Source of the DNA: Fusibacter_D sp033549245
Lineage (GTDB): Bacteria; Bacillota; Clostridia; Peptostreptococcales; Acidaminobacteraceae
DNA length: 20,737 nucleotides
Reading direction: 5' to 3'
Assembly: GCA_033549245.1 (NCBI GenBank)
Contig: JAWSUW010000051.1
Coordinates: 1-20,737, forward strand
Both the position numbers and the translations under genes were made by a program. Of the stretch, positions 15,144 through 20,737 are shown one piece after another. Positions within the stretch are counted from its first letter, which is position 1. Each line of letters opens with the position of its first letter. The notes below the pieces were generated by a model. That model was not told the origin of the DNA, did not search any database, and saw nothing but the letters and a program-made list of their open reading frames with translations.

Positions 15144-15261
15144 AAGGTTTATCAAAAAATTGTGAACCTTCAAAAAATTTTGCATTGTCAATAGGGGGGA
15201 TGCTGTTCCGTAATTTCTAATAACGGTTGAAGCATTGATTAAATTTTTAAGGATGGTGAAT
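15144..15261 (+). promoter_or_regulatory. Long leader upstream of the NSS transporter gene
   Basis: The leader contains one hairpin, AAGGTT (15144-15149) pairing with AACCTT (15165-15170), extendable by three weaker pairs. A G-run (about 15194-15199) follows, and the partial palindrome CCGT...ACGG lies near 15209-15227. I do not recognise a glycine, lysine or T-box motif in it. AAGGA at 15249-15253 is the likely ribosome binding site. Confidence 0.3.
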
Positions 15262-16680
15262 ATGGAAAATTTAGGCGGAAAGAAGAGAGACAATTGGGGA
15301 TCCAGACTTGGATTTATCATGGCCGCTGCAGGATCTGCTGTAGGCCTCGGTAATATCTGGAGATTCCCTTATACTACCGGACAGAATGGTGGTAGCGCAT
15401 TTATTATTATTTATTTGGCTTTTGTATTTATTATTGGTTTGAGTGTAATGATCGCAGAGTTTGCGGTTGGTCGTAGAACTCAACTTGCTGCAGTTGGAGC
15501 ATTCAAGAAATATAACACAAGATGGACCTTTGTTGGTGTCATCGGCGTTGTATCTGCATTCTTCATCATGGGATTCTATCCAGTAGTTGGTGGATGGGCT
15601 CTGGCTTATGTATTTAAGACATTTACAGGTCTCTTAAGCAGTCCTGAACTGATTGGCGATTCATTTGGTGCATTCATTACGGATCCTATTCAACCACTTT
15701 TATGGTTCGTAGTATTCCTTGCAGCTAACGTTGTTATCGTAATCAAAGGTATTTCAGGTGGTATTGAAAAAGCGGGTAAGGTTTTGATGCCTACACTTTT
15801 CGTACTTTTCATTCTACTTGCAATCAGAAGTGTAACGCTTGAAGGCGCTGGAGCTGGTCTTGAGTTCTTATTCAAACCTGACTTCTCAAAAGTTACAGGC
15901 GAAACATTCCTCGCTGCACTTGGTCAAGCATTCTTCTCACTCAGTTTAGGTATGGGCTGTATGATCACATACGGTAGTTACCTCAACAAAAAAGAGAATT
16001 TGGTTTCCAGTGCGTTTATTGTAACAGCACTTGATACATCAGTTGCGTTACTTGCAGGCGTTGCTATATTCCCAGCACTTTTCGCATTTGGTATGGAGCC
16101 TGCTGCAGGTCCTGGACTTGTATTTGTAGTTGTTCCATCAATCTTTGCTCAAATGGGTGGTTTAGGAGTAGCATTCTCTGGATTGTTCTTTGTGGCACTT
16201 GTGGTTGCAGCGTTGACTTCATCTGTTTCATTACTTGAAGTTGTTGTTTCATACCTCATAGACCAAAAGAATATGGAAAGAAAACCTGCCGTATTGATTA
16301 CTGCTACTATTATGACAGTAACTGGTATCTTCGCATCATTATCTCTTGGTGTTATGTCTGGATTCACAATGTTCGGAGTTGGCGTTTTCGATTTCTTCGA
16401 CATCTTGACAGACAAGATCTTCCTCGCTATCGGCGGAATGCTTCTTGCAGTATTCGTTGGTTGGGTTGTTAAGAAAGAAGATTTACTGGATGAACTTACT
16501 AATCAGGGATCAATCAAGTTTGGTTTATTCAATGTATGGTATAACATCGTTAAATTTGTTATCCCAGTTGCAGTTGCAGTTATCGCTGTTGCAGGAATCA
16601 TCTCGATTACACAAACAAGCCTCATGTTGTTCGGACTTGCTGTAATCGTTGTATTAGCAATCTTCTCTAAAAAATTATAA
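15262..16680 (+). CDS. Sodium-dependent amino-acid transporter, NSS (SNF) family
   Basis: This 472-residue integral membrane protein couples Na+ entry to uptake of an amino acid. Family marks are the N-terminal NWGSRLGFIMAAAGSAVGLGNIWRFPYTTGQNGG (residues 11-44, the unwound first helix with sodium and substrate contacts), GQAFFSLSLGMG (221-232, helix 6) and AGVAIFPALF (265-274, helix 7). About eleven hydrophobic segments can be counted, the usual number for short bacterial members such as TnaT and MhsT. It is a single-gene unit with its own promoter and terminator, next to no metabolic gene that would tell the substrate. ATG 15262 is chosen because AAGGA lies eight bases upstream and the family begins at this point; in-frame ATG 15253 and TTG 15235 have no suitable site. 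Confidence 0.94.
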   Translation: MENLGGKKRDNWGSRLGFIMAAAGSAVGLGNIWRFPYTTGQNGGSAFIIIYLAFVFIIGLSVMIAEFAVGRRTQLAAVGAFKKYNTRWTFVGVIGVVSAFFIMGFYPVVGGWALAYVFKTFTGLLSSPELIGDSFGAFITDPIQPLLWFVVFLAANVVIVIKGISGGIEKAGKVLMPTLFVLFILLAIRSVTLEGAGAGLEFLFKPDFSKVTGETFLAALGQAFFSLSLGMGCMITYGSYLNKKENLVSSAFIVTALDTSVALLAGVAIFPALFAFGMEPAAGPGLVFVVVPSIFAQMGGLGVAFSGLFFVALVVAALTSSVSLLEVVVSYLIDQKNMERKPAVLITATIMTVTGIFASLSLGVMSGFTMFGVGVFDFFDILTDKIFLAIGGMLLAVFVGWVVKKEDLLDELTNQGSIKFGLFNVWYNIVKFVIPVAVAVIAVAGIISITQTSLMLFGLAVIVVLAIFSKKL

Positions 16681-16710
16681 GATTAATGACATTTATTATA
16701 AATGTTGATT

Positions 16711-16741
16711 TGGCCAAGCGTAATGCTTGGCCATTTTTTTT
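16711..16741 (+). terminator. Intrinsic terminator of the NSS transporter gene
   Basis: TGGCCAAGC (16711-16719) pairs exactly with GCTTGGCCA (16725-16733) around a five-base loop, followed by eight T. This is a strong terminator facing the pyrBI unit. Confidence 0.95.
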
Positions 16742-16743
16742 AT

Positions 16744-16776
16744 AAAAAAAACGAACCGGCTATTTACCGATTCGTT
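16744..16776 (-). terminator. Intrinsic terminator of pyrB-pyrI
   Basis: On the - strand, AACGAATCGG pairs with CCGGTTCGTT (16767-16776 and 16750-16759 in + coordinates) with one T-G pair and a seven-base loop, followed by seven T. It lies 16 bases after the pyrI stop and is back to back with the transporter terminator. Confidence 0.93.
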
Positions 16777-16791
16777 TGTATGAGATATGAA

Positions 16792-17220
16792 TTATAGTTT
16801 ATATACCGTGATTTCTTCACAGTAGTTACATTCGTATTCAAGTTTTCCATTTGACTTCAGTAGGGTGAATGTAGGGATGGCATAATCGTCACTATGGGTT
16901 ATGCAACGAGGATTTTGGCATTTGATGCCTCCGGTAAGTGTCTTTGGAATCTCTACTTTCTTTTTATCCACAAGCAAATTGTTCTTGATCGTATTGACGG
17001 TAATGTTTTGATCCACAAGACCTAGTAAGTTCATATCCACATCAAAAGTGTTTTCAACTTTGATGATATCCTTTCTACCAAGCTGATCACTTTTAACATT
17101 CATGAGCAATACAACTGGATGTTCAATGCTTGAAAAAAGCAAGTTGAAGATTTTCAGACCGTTTCCGGCTTTCATATGGTCGATGACAATACCGTTTTCA
17201 ATTCCTTTAACTTCTAGCAT
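16792..17220 (-). CDS. pyrI: Aspartate carbamoyltransferase regulatory subunit
   Basis: PyrI binds nucleotide effectors and tunes the catalytic PyrB trimers. The 142-residue protein starts MLEVKGIENGIVIDHMKAGNG, which holds the allosteric nucleotide site, followed by GRKDIIKVENTFD. The C-terminal zinc domain that contacts PyrB has C101-x4-C106 and C131-x2-C134 (KCQNPRC, ECNYC). The start overlaps the end of pyrB by 14 bases, which suggests coupled translation and balanced subunit ratios. PyrI is absent from Bacillus but occurs in a number of Clostridia, where enzyme-level control adds to the PyrR control seen in the leader. Confidence 0.96.
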   Translation of the reverse strand: MLEVKGIENGIVIDHMKAGNGLKIFNLLFSSIEHPVVLLMNVKSDQLGRKDIIKVENTFDVDMNLLGLVDQNITVNTIKNNLLVDKKKVEIPKTLTGGIKCQNPRCITHSDDYAIPTFTLLKSNGKLEYECNYCEEITVYKL

Positions 17221-18136
17221 AGGGTCCCACCTCCAATAATTTTGTTATAAGCGCCATTCTTACATAGACACCCATTTCAGATTGCTGAAAATATACTGCT
17301 CTAGGGTCTTCGTCCACATCATAAGCAATTTCATTGACGCGTGGTAGGGGATGCATGACAATCATATCTGTTTTAGAGTTTCTTAACTTTTCGCGGGTGA
17401 GTTTAAATGAGTTTTTCAGTTTGAGATAGTCAGCTTCATTGAAGAACCGTTCTTTCTGGATACGTGTCATATAAAAGACATCGATATCATCTATGACGTC
17501 TTCCATATAGTTTGCTTCGACGAGTTCAACGCCATATCTCTCTACAAGTTGTCTTTTAAGTGCTGATGGCAACTTGAGTTCGTCAGGTGATATCAAGTAG
17601 AATTTTTTGCTTCCGAAACGAGCAAGGGTTCTGATCAAAGAGTGAACTGTTCTTCCATATTTTAAATCTCCACAGAATGCCACATTGTGTCCATCAACTG
17701 TTCCTTTGAATCTCTTGATAGTGATCAAGTCGGTTAAAGTTTGAGTCGGGTGCTGATGCCCCCCGTCTCCACCATTGATGATCGGAACGCTGGAATATTC
17801 TGCTGCAAGTTTTGGAGCACCTTCTTTAGGGTGACGCATAACTACAATATCAGAATAATAGCCCATAACTCTGATGGTATCTGCCAAACTTTCTCCTTTT
17901 TTAGCTGAAGTGGTCTCAGCATCCGAGAAGCCTATTACATTTCCACCAAGTCGCATCATTGCACTATCAAAACTGAACTTTGTACGCGTGCTAGGCTCAA
18001 AGAACAATGAAGCAAGAATTTTGCCGTCACATACTTTGGAATATGCCTTGGGGTTCTCATACATTTCTAAGCCCATGTCAACAAGCTCAAGGATTTCGTC
18101 TAGGGTCAAATCCTCTGGTTCGATCAAATGTCTCAT
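17207..18136 (-). CDS. pyrB: Aspartate carbamoyltransferase catalytic subunit
   Basis: This enzyme condenses carbamoyl phosphate and aspartate, the first committed step of pyrimidine synthesis. The 309-residue protein has FEPSTRTKFSF (46-56, the carbamoyl-phosphate loop), SAKKGES (77-83, with K80 of the 80s loop), VMRHP (99-103), GGDGGHQHPTQ (122-132) and MHPLPRVNEI (261-270). I chose ATG 18136: AAGGAGG lies six bases upstream on the - strand and the family starts here. The longer frame to 18226 would run through the attenuator and is not credible. The leader carries a PyrR-binding hairpin and terminator, so transcription should fall when UMP is high. It is followed by pyrI with a 14-base overlap. 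Confidence 0.97.
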   Translation of the reverse strand: MRHLIEPEDLTLDEILELVDMGLEMYENPKAYSKVCDGKILASLFFEPSTRTKFSFDSAMMRLGGNVIGFSDAETTSAKKGESLADTIRVMGYYSDIVVMRHPKEGAPKLAAEYSSVPIINGGDGGHQHPTQTLTDLITIKRFKGTVDGHNVAFCGDLKYGRTVHSLIRTLARFGSKKFYLISPDELKLPSALKRQLVERYGVELVEANYMEDVIDDIDVFYMTRIQKERFFNEADYLKLKNSFKLTREKLRNSKTDMIVMHPLPRVNEIAYDVDEDPRAVYFQQSEMGVYVRMALITKLLEVGPYARS

Positions 18137-18179
18137 GTTATCCTCCTTTTGATTTCTCAGAATCATCTTAAAGTAAGAA

Positions 18180-18210
18180 ATAAAAAAACCTTCGCCGAGT
18201 CGCGAAGGTA
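18180..18210 (-). terminator. Attenuator terminator in the pyrB leader
   Basis: On the - strand ACCTTCGC (18209-18202) pairs exactly with GCGAAGGT (18195-18188) around a six-base loop, followed by seven T. It lies 44 bases upstream of the pyrB start, inside the leader. Its 5' arm can pair instead with the 3' side of the PyrR hairpin: 18208-18199 against 18254-18245, eight pairs with a two-by-two mismatch. Confidence 0.92.
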
Positions 18211-18244
18211 TTATAAGTTGAAACATTGTTCACTTATTTTTATT

Positions 18245-18274
18245 CCTTTTCGACCTCTCGGGTCAAATTAAAGG
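18245..18274 (-). promoter_or_regulatory. PyrR-binding hairpin (anti-antiterminator) of pyrB-pyrI
   Basis: On the - strand, a lower stem CCTTT/AAAGG (in + coordinates, 18245-18249 with 18270-18274) and an upper stem GACC/GGTC enclose the loop CGAGA. The purine-rich element CGAGAGG matches the conserved core of PyrR-binding loops in the Bacillus pyr operon. When PyrR-UMP holds this hairpin, the antiterminator cannot form and the downstream terminator folds. Confidence 0.85.
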
Positions 18275-18293
18275 GTATTCAATTGTCGCAATC

Positions 18294-18323
18294 ATCATAC
18301 CACAAGTACGAATAACTGGTCAA
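18294..18323 (-). promoter_or_regulatory. Promoter of pyrB-pyrI
   Basis: On the - strand, TTGACC (18323-18318) is followed after 18 bases by TATGAT (18299-18294), with TGG just before it giving an extended -10. The predicted start near 18287 is about 13 bases before the PyrR hairpin, leaving a leader of about 150 nt. Confidence 0.75.
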
Positions 18324-18337
18324 CACAAAAATGAATC

Positions 18338-18366
18338 TTGACAGAGTTTGACTGCTGTGATAGATT
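18338..18366 (+). promoter_or_regulatory. Promoter of pyrC-pyrF
   Basis: A perfect TTGACA (18338-18343) is followed after exactly 17 bases by TAGATT (18361-18366), with TGA giving an extended -10. The predicted start near 18373 is about nine bases before the PyrR hairpin. It diverges from the pyrB promoter, with 14 bases between the two -35 boxes. Confidence 0.75.
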
Positions 18367-18381
18367 TAAGAAAATCAATAA

Positions 18382-18413
18382 GCCTTTAATTTGGTACGAG
18401 AGACCTGCAAGGC
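18382..18413 (+). promoter_or_regulatory. PyrR-binding hairpin (anti-antiterminator) of pyrC-pyrF
   Basis: Lower stem GCCTT (18382-18386) with AAGGC (18409-18413), upper stem GGT (18393-18395) with ACC (18403-18405), loop ACGAGAG. The stretch CCTTTAATTTG before the upper stem and the core CGAGAG are the same in the pyrB hairpin on the other strand, which supports both. Confidence 0.85.
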
Positions 18414-18441
18414 AAGAAATATGAATTAGTGCGATAGTTCT

Positions 18442-18473
18442 ATGTCTTGGCAGGTGCCAGGACATTTTTTTTT
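18442..18473 (+). terminator. Attenuator terminator in the pyrC leader
   Basis: TGTCTTGGCA (18443-18452) pairs with TGCCAGGACA (18455-18464), one T-G pair, closing on a short loop, followed by nine T. The 5' arm can pair instead with ACCTGCAAGGCA (18403-18414): 12 pairs with one bulged G. That alternative pairing is the antiterminator. The T-run abuts the pyrC ribosome binding site GGGAGGA. Confidence 0.92.
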
Positions 18474-18483
18474 GGGAGGATTT

Positions 18484-19764
18484 ATGAGAAAAGCGATCAT
18501 AGGTGGATATTTGATGGATCCAATTACTGAACTTGAAGGCTATTATGATATTCTGATTGATGGGCCGGTCATTCAAGCAGTAGTTGAACAAGGAAAATTG
18601 GATGTCACTGATTATGAAGCCGTTATTGATGCAACAGGAAAAAGTATTTTTCCGGGATTTATCGATTTACATGTCCATCTGAGAGAACCAGGATTCGAAA
18701 ATAAAGAAACCATCAAAACTGGATCAATGGCTTGTGCAAAAGGAGGGTATACAACAGTAGCTTGTATGCCTAATACAAAACCGGTGATCGACTCGATAGA
18801 CAATCTAGGAATACTTAGGGACATTATAGAAAAGGATTCAGTAATTAATATACTGCCCATATGCGCCATAACTTATGACATCAAGGGTGAATCCCTTACC
18901 GATCACGAAAGTTTTTTTAATCAGGGGGTATTTGCGATTTCAGATGATGGTCGGACCACTATGAACCCGAAATTGATGACTGAGGCGTTCGAAAATGCAA
19001 AAAAGTTTGATAGACTGATCATAACTCATTCAGAAGACCACGATGTCTCTGATTGTTTCAAAGATACGGTATATCCAATTGAAGCTGAAACATCAATCGT
19101 CATGAGAGATATTGAGCTGTGCAAAAAATCAAATGGTAGGCTCCATGTTGCACATGTCAGTGGAATGGATGCAATAGAAGCAATTAGAAAAGCCAAAAGG
19201 GATGGCATAAATGTTACCTGTGAAGCAGCTCCACATCATTTTGCGCTAAATGATGAGATGGTGAATGTCCTAAGTCCATTAGCCAAAGTAAATCCACCCA
19301 TCAGAGGTGAAATCCATCGCAAAGCTTTGGTCAACGGGATCGCAGATGGGACGATCGATATCATAGCAACAGACCACGCACCGCATGAAGTAGAAGTTAA
19401 ATCGGGGAATTATGAAAAAGCCGCATTCGGAATAAGTGGAATTGAAACGGCTTTCTCAATTGCATACACAACACTGGTTAAAAACGAGGGAATACCACTT
19501 GTGAGGCTCATAAGCATGATGACTTCGAAACCAGCTGAAATAGCGAAAATTAGCAGAGTCGGATCCATTCAATCGGGATATGATGCTGATGTTGTACTTG
19601 TGGACTTGAATGAAAAAAAATATATTGAAGCTCAAGACTTTATTTCCAAAGGCAAGAATACACCTTTTGATGGAATGATTTTTGATGGTGGTGTGGTAAT
19701 GACAATTTTTAGAGGTGAGATTGTATACTCAAATTCGAGTGTGGAGGAGAAATATGTTAAGTGA
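18484..19764 (+). CDS. pyrC: Dihydroorotase, class I
   Basis: This amidohydrolase closes carbamoyl aspartate to dihydroorotate, the step after PyrB. The 426-residue length is that of the class I (Bacillus-type) enzyme. Metal and substrate residues are readable: H63, H65 and R67 in DLHVHLREPG, the conserved DDGRTTMNP near 154-162 whose aspartate is a metal ligand, H182 in THSED, H224 in HVAHVSG and D297 in ATDHAPHE. ATG 18484 follows GGGAGGA at a short spacing of about four bases; an in-frame ATG at 18442 lies in the attenuator stem and is rejected. Its TGA overlaps pyrF by 11 bases. Expression should be controlled by the PyrR attenuator upstream. Confidence 0.97.
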   Translation: MRKAIIGGYLMDPITELEGYYDILIDGPVIQAVVEQGKLDVTDYEAVIDATGKSIFPGFIDLHVHLREPGFENKETIKTGSMACAKGGYTTVACMPNTKPVIDSIDNLGILRDIIEKDSVINILPICAITYDIKGESLTDHESFFNQGVFAISDDGRTTMNPKLMTEAFENAKKFDRLIITHSEDHDVSDCFKDTVYPIEAETSIVMRDIELCKKSNGRLHVAHVSGMDAIEAIRKAKRDGINVTCEAAPHHFALNDEMVNVLSPLAKVNPPIRGEIHRKALVNGIADGTIDIIATDHAPHEVEVKSGNYEKAAFGISGIETAFSIAYTTLVKNEGIPLVRLISMMTSKPAEIAKISRVGSIQSGYDADVVLVDLNEKKYIEAQDFISKGKNTPFDGMIFDGGVVMTIFRGEIVYSNSSVEEKYVK

Positions 19765-20680
19765 TCGCTTGATAGGTGAAATCATCAAAAAAGAAAGTCC
19801 GATTGTAGTCGGATTGGACCCGAGACTGGACATGATTCCAGAAGATATAAGAAACAAGCATTTCAAAACATATGGTGAAACTCTTAAAGCTGTATCAGAA
19901 TCCATTATTGAATTCAATAGAGGCATAATTGATGCAGTCGCACCACATGTGCCTGCCGTGAAGCCTCAAATTGCATTTTATGAACAATATGGAATTGAAG
20001 GATTGATTGCTTATCAAGATGCATGTAAATATGCAAAAGAAAATGGACTTATAGTAGTGGGGGATGTGAAACGTGGCGATATAGGTTCAACATCGAAAGC
20101 CTATTCCATAGCACACCTGGGAAAGACAATTGTGGGAACTAAAAAAATCAGTACATTTGAAGTGGATTTCGCAACAATCAATCCATATCTTGGCGATGAT
20201 TGTATGCAAGAATTTATGGAGGAAATCAAGCTATATGACAAAGGAATATTCGTGCTTGTTAAAACCTCCAACAAGACATCGGGACAAATTCAAGATTTAA
20301 ATGTATCTGGAGAGAAAGTGTATGAGAAAGTGGCTCATTTGGTCAATCAGTGGTCTGAAAAATATTGTGGAGACAGTGGGTATTCATCTATTGGAGCTGT
20401 TGTTGGAGCAACTTATCCTGAGGAACTTGAAATTCTACGCAAAAAAATGCCAAGCGCTATGTTTCTTGTGCCAGGATATGGTGCCCAAGGTGGAGGAGCA
20501 AAGGATATTGTAGGAGCATTTGGAAAGGATGGACTCGGAGCTTTGATCAACAACTCAAGAGGAATTCTGTACGCTTATGTCAAACATGGCGGAGATTATA
20601 AAAGTGGAGCTGAAAAAGCAACAATTGAGATGAAGTCAGCGATTTCAAATGAGTTGAAAAGTATCAGAAACCATTATTAG
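19754..20680 (+). CDS. pyrF: Orotidine 5'-phosphate decarboxylase, subfamily 2
   Basis: PyrF decarboxylates OMP to UMP, the last step of the pathway. At 308 residues it is the longer subfamily 2 type, not the 240-residue E. coli/Bacillus type. The active site is VVGDVKRGDIGSTSKAYS, with D104, K106 and D109. Others are GLDPRLD near residue 20, AVKPQIAFYEQYG (68-80), ATINPYLGDD and the phosphate-binding VPGYGAQGGGAKD. ATG 19754 lies within the end of pyrC (11-base overlap), with GGAGGA five bases upstream; the in-frame ATG 19715 has no site and is rejected. A ribosome binding site for the next gene begins directly after its stop. Confidence 0.96.
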   Translation: MLSDRLIGEIIKKESPIVVGLDPRLDMIPEDIRNKHFKTYGETLKAVSESIIEFNRGIIDAVAPHVPAVKPQIAFYEQYGIEGLIAYQDACKYAKENGLIVVGDVKRGDIGSTSKAYSIAHLGKTIVGTKKISTFEVDFATINPYLGDDCMQEFMEEIKLYDKGIFVLVKTSNKTSGQIQDLNVSGEKVYEKVAHLVNQWSEKYCGDSGYSSIGAVVGATYPEELEILRKKMPSAMFLVPGYGAQGGGAKDIVGAFGKDGLGALINNSRGILYAYVKHGGDYKSGAEKATIEMKSAISNELKSIRNHY

Positions 20681-20690
20681 AGGAGGCACA

Positions 20691-20737
20691 ATGAAATTTG
20701 TCGGTAAAGTAAAATTGGTGAAAAAGCAGATCATCAA
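20691..20737 (+). CDS. pyrK: Start of the next pyr gene, probably dihydroorotate dehydrogenase electron-transfer subunit (3'-truncated)
   Basis: Only 15 complete codons are visible (MKFVGKVKLVKKQII) before the window ends. AGGAGG sits five bases upstream of the ATG and just after the pyrF stop, so a gene surely begins here. In many Clostridia pyrF is followed by pyrK and pyrD, and the basic beta-strand-like start fits the ferredoxin-reductase-type N-terminus of PyrK. The identity rests on context and is not proven by the sequence shown. Confidence 0.55.
   Translation, partial: MKFVGKVKLVKKQII

Larger units (their letters stand above)
18137..18483. other. Divergent pyr control region (347 bases, no gene)
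   Basis: This is the only gene-free stretch above 300 bases. From left to right it holds the pyrB ribosome binding site, the pyrB attenuator terminator, the pyrB PyrR hairpin, the pyrB promoter (- strand), then the pyrC promoter, PyrR hairpin, attenuator terminator and ribosome binding site (+ strand). The two arms are laid out as mirror images. Open frames extending into it from pyrB and pyrC use these control elements as codons and are not believable. Confidence 0.85.

Noticed and set aside
15073..15261. Riboswitch or T-box upstream of the NSS transporter
   Set aside because: No T-box AGGGTGG element, specifier stem, glycine or lysine aptamer core was recognised. It is kept only as an unexplained leader.
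18137..18226. A 30-residue N-terminal extension of PyrB in frame on the - strand
   Set aside because: The extra codons run through the attenuator terminator, have no ribosome binding site, and PyrB proteins begin at the methionine at 18136, which has AAGGAGG at ideal spacing.
18442..18483. An earlier ATG for PyrC at 18442
   Set aside because: It lies in the 5' arm of the intrinsic terminator, followed by nine T in the mRNA. ATG 18484 has GGGAGGA and matches the family start.
1..20737. Mobile elements, CRISPR arrays, tRNA or rRNA genes, defence or secondary-metabolite genes
   Set aside because: Reading both strands I saw no transposase, integrase, regular repeat-spacer pattern, tRNA cloverleaf or rRNA sequence. 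Gene content is conserved housekeeping throughout.

Overview
The window is a conserved housekeeping stretch of an AT-rich, low-GC Gram-positive chromosome, most likely an anaerobic Clostridia member (a Fusibacter- or Peptostreptococcales-like lineage is a guess). The reasons are strong AGGAGG ribosome binding sites, the order secY-adk-map-KOW-infA-rpmJ-rpsM-rpsK-rpsD-rpoA-rplQ-ecfA1-ecfA2-ecfT-truA-rplM-rpsI, a Zn-type adenylate kinase, Zn-type S4 and L36, and PyrR-type attenuators. No mobile element, CRISPR array, rRNA or tRNA was seen.

Region 1 (2-5404, + strand) is the distal part of the spc/alpha ribosomal operon: the end of secY, adk, map, a small KOW RNA-binding protein, infA, rpmJ, rpsM, rpsK, rpsD, rpoA and rplQ, closed by a hairpin terminator. 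Region 2 (5441-8718) encodes the energising module of a shared-type ECF vitamin/metal transporter (two ATPases and EcfT, no substrate-binding S component here) and tRNA pseudouridine synthase TruA. Region 3 (8732-9772) is a self-contained rplM-rpsI transcription unit: a near-consensus promoter, a structured leader of about 100 nt, L13, S9 and a strong terminator.

Region 4 (9774-15072) is less ordinary. It holds a fused Memo/LigB-AMMECR1 protein, then a 143-nt gap with six DnaA-box-like 9-mers, then a tight three-gene unit: a membrane-anchored GH18 protein, a 71-residue single-pass membrane protein and a COG2509-type FAD-dependent dehydrogenase. Region 5 (15100-16741) is a lone sodium:neurotransmitter-symporter (NSS) family amino-acid transporter, with a promoter flanked by an inverted repeat and a 125-nt leader. 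It ends at a terminator placed back to back with the terminator of the opposing pyr unit.

Region 6 (16744-20737) is a divergent pyrimidine locus: pyrB-pyrI on the - strand, and pyrC-pyrF plus the start of a probable pyrK on the + strand. Each arm starts from its own promoter in the 347-nt gap. Each carries its own PyrR-binding hairpin, an antiterminator that can be drawn by base pairing, and an intrinsic terminator, so both arms should respond together to UMP through a PyrR encoded elsewhere.

The two observations I rate highest are the DnaA-box cluster at 11258-11381, which may be an origin-proximal control site, and the paired PyrR attenuators at 18180-18473. Everything else is largely conventional.
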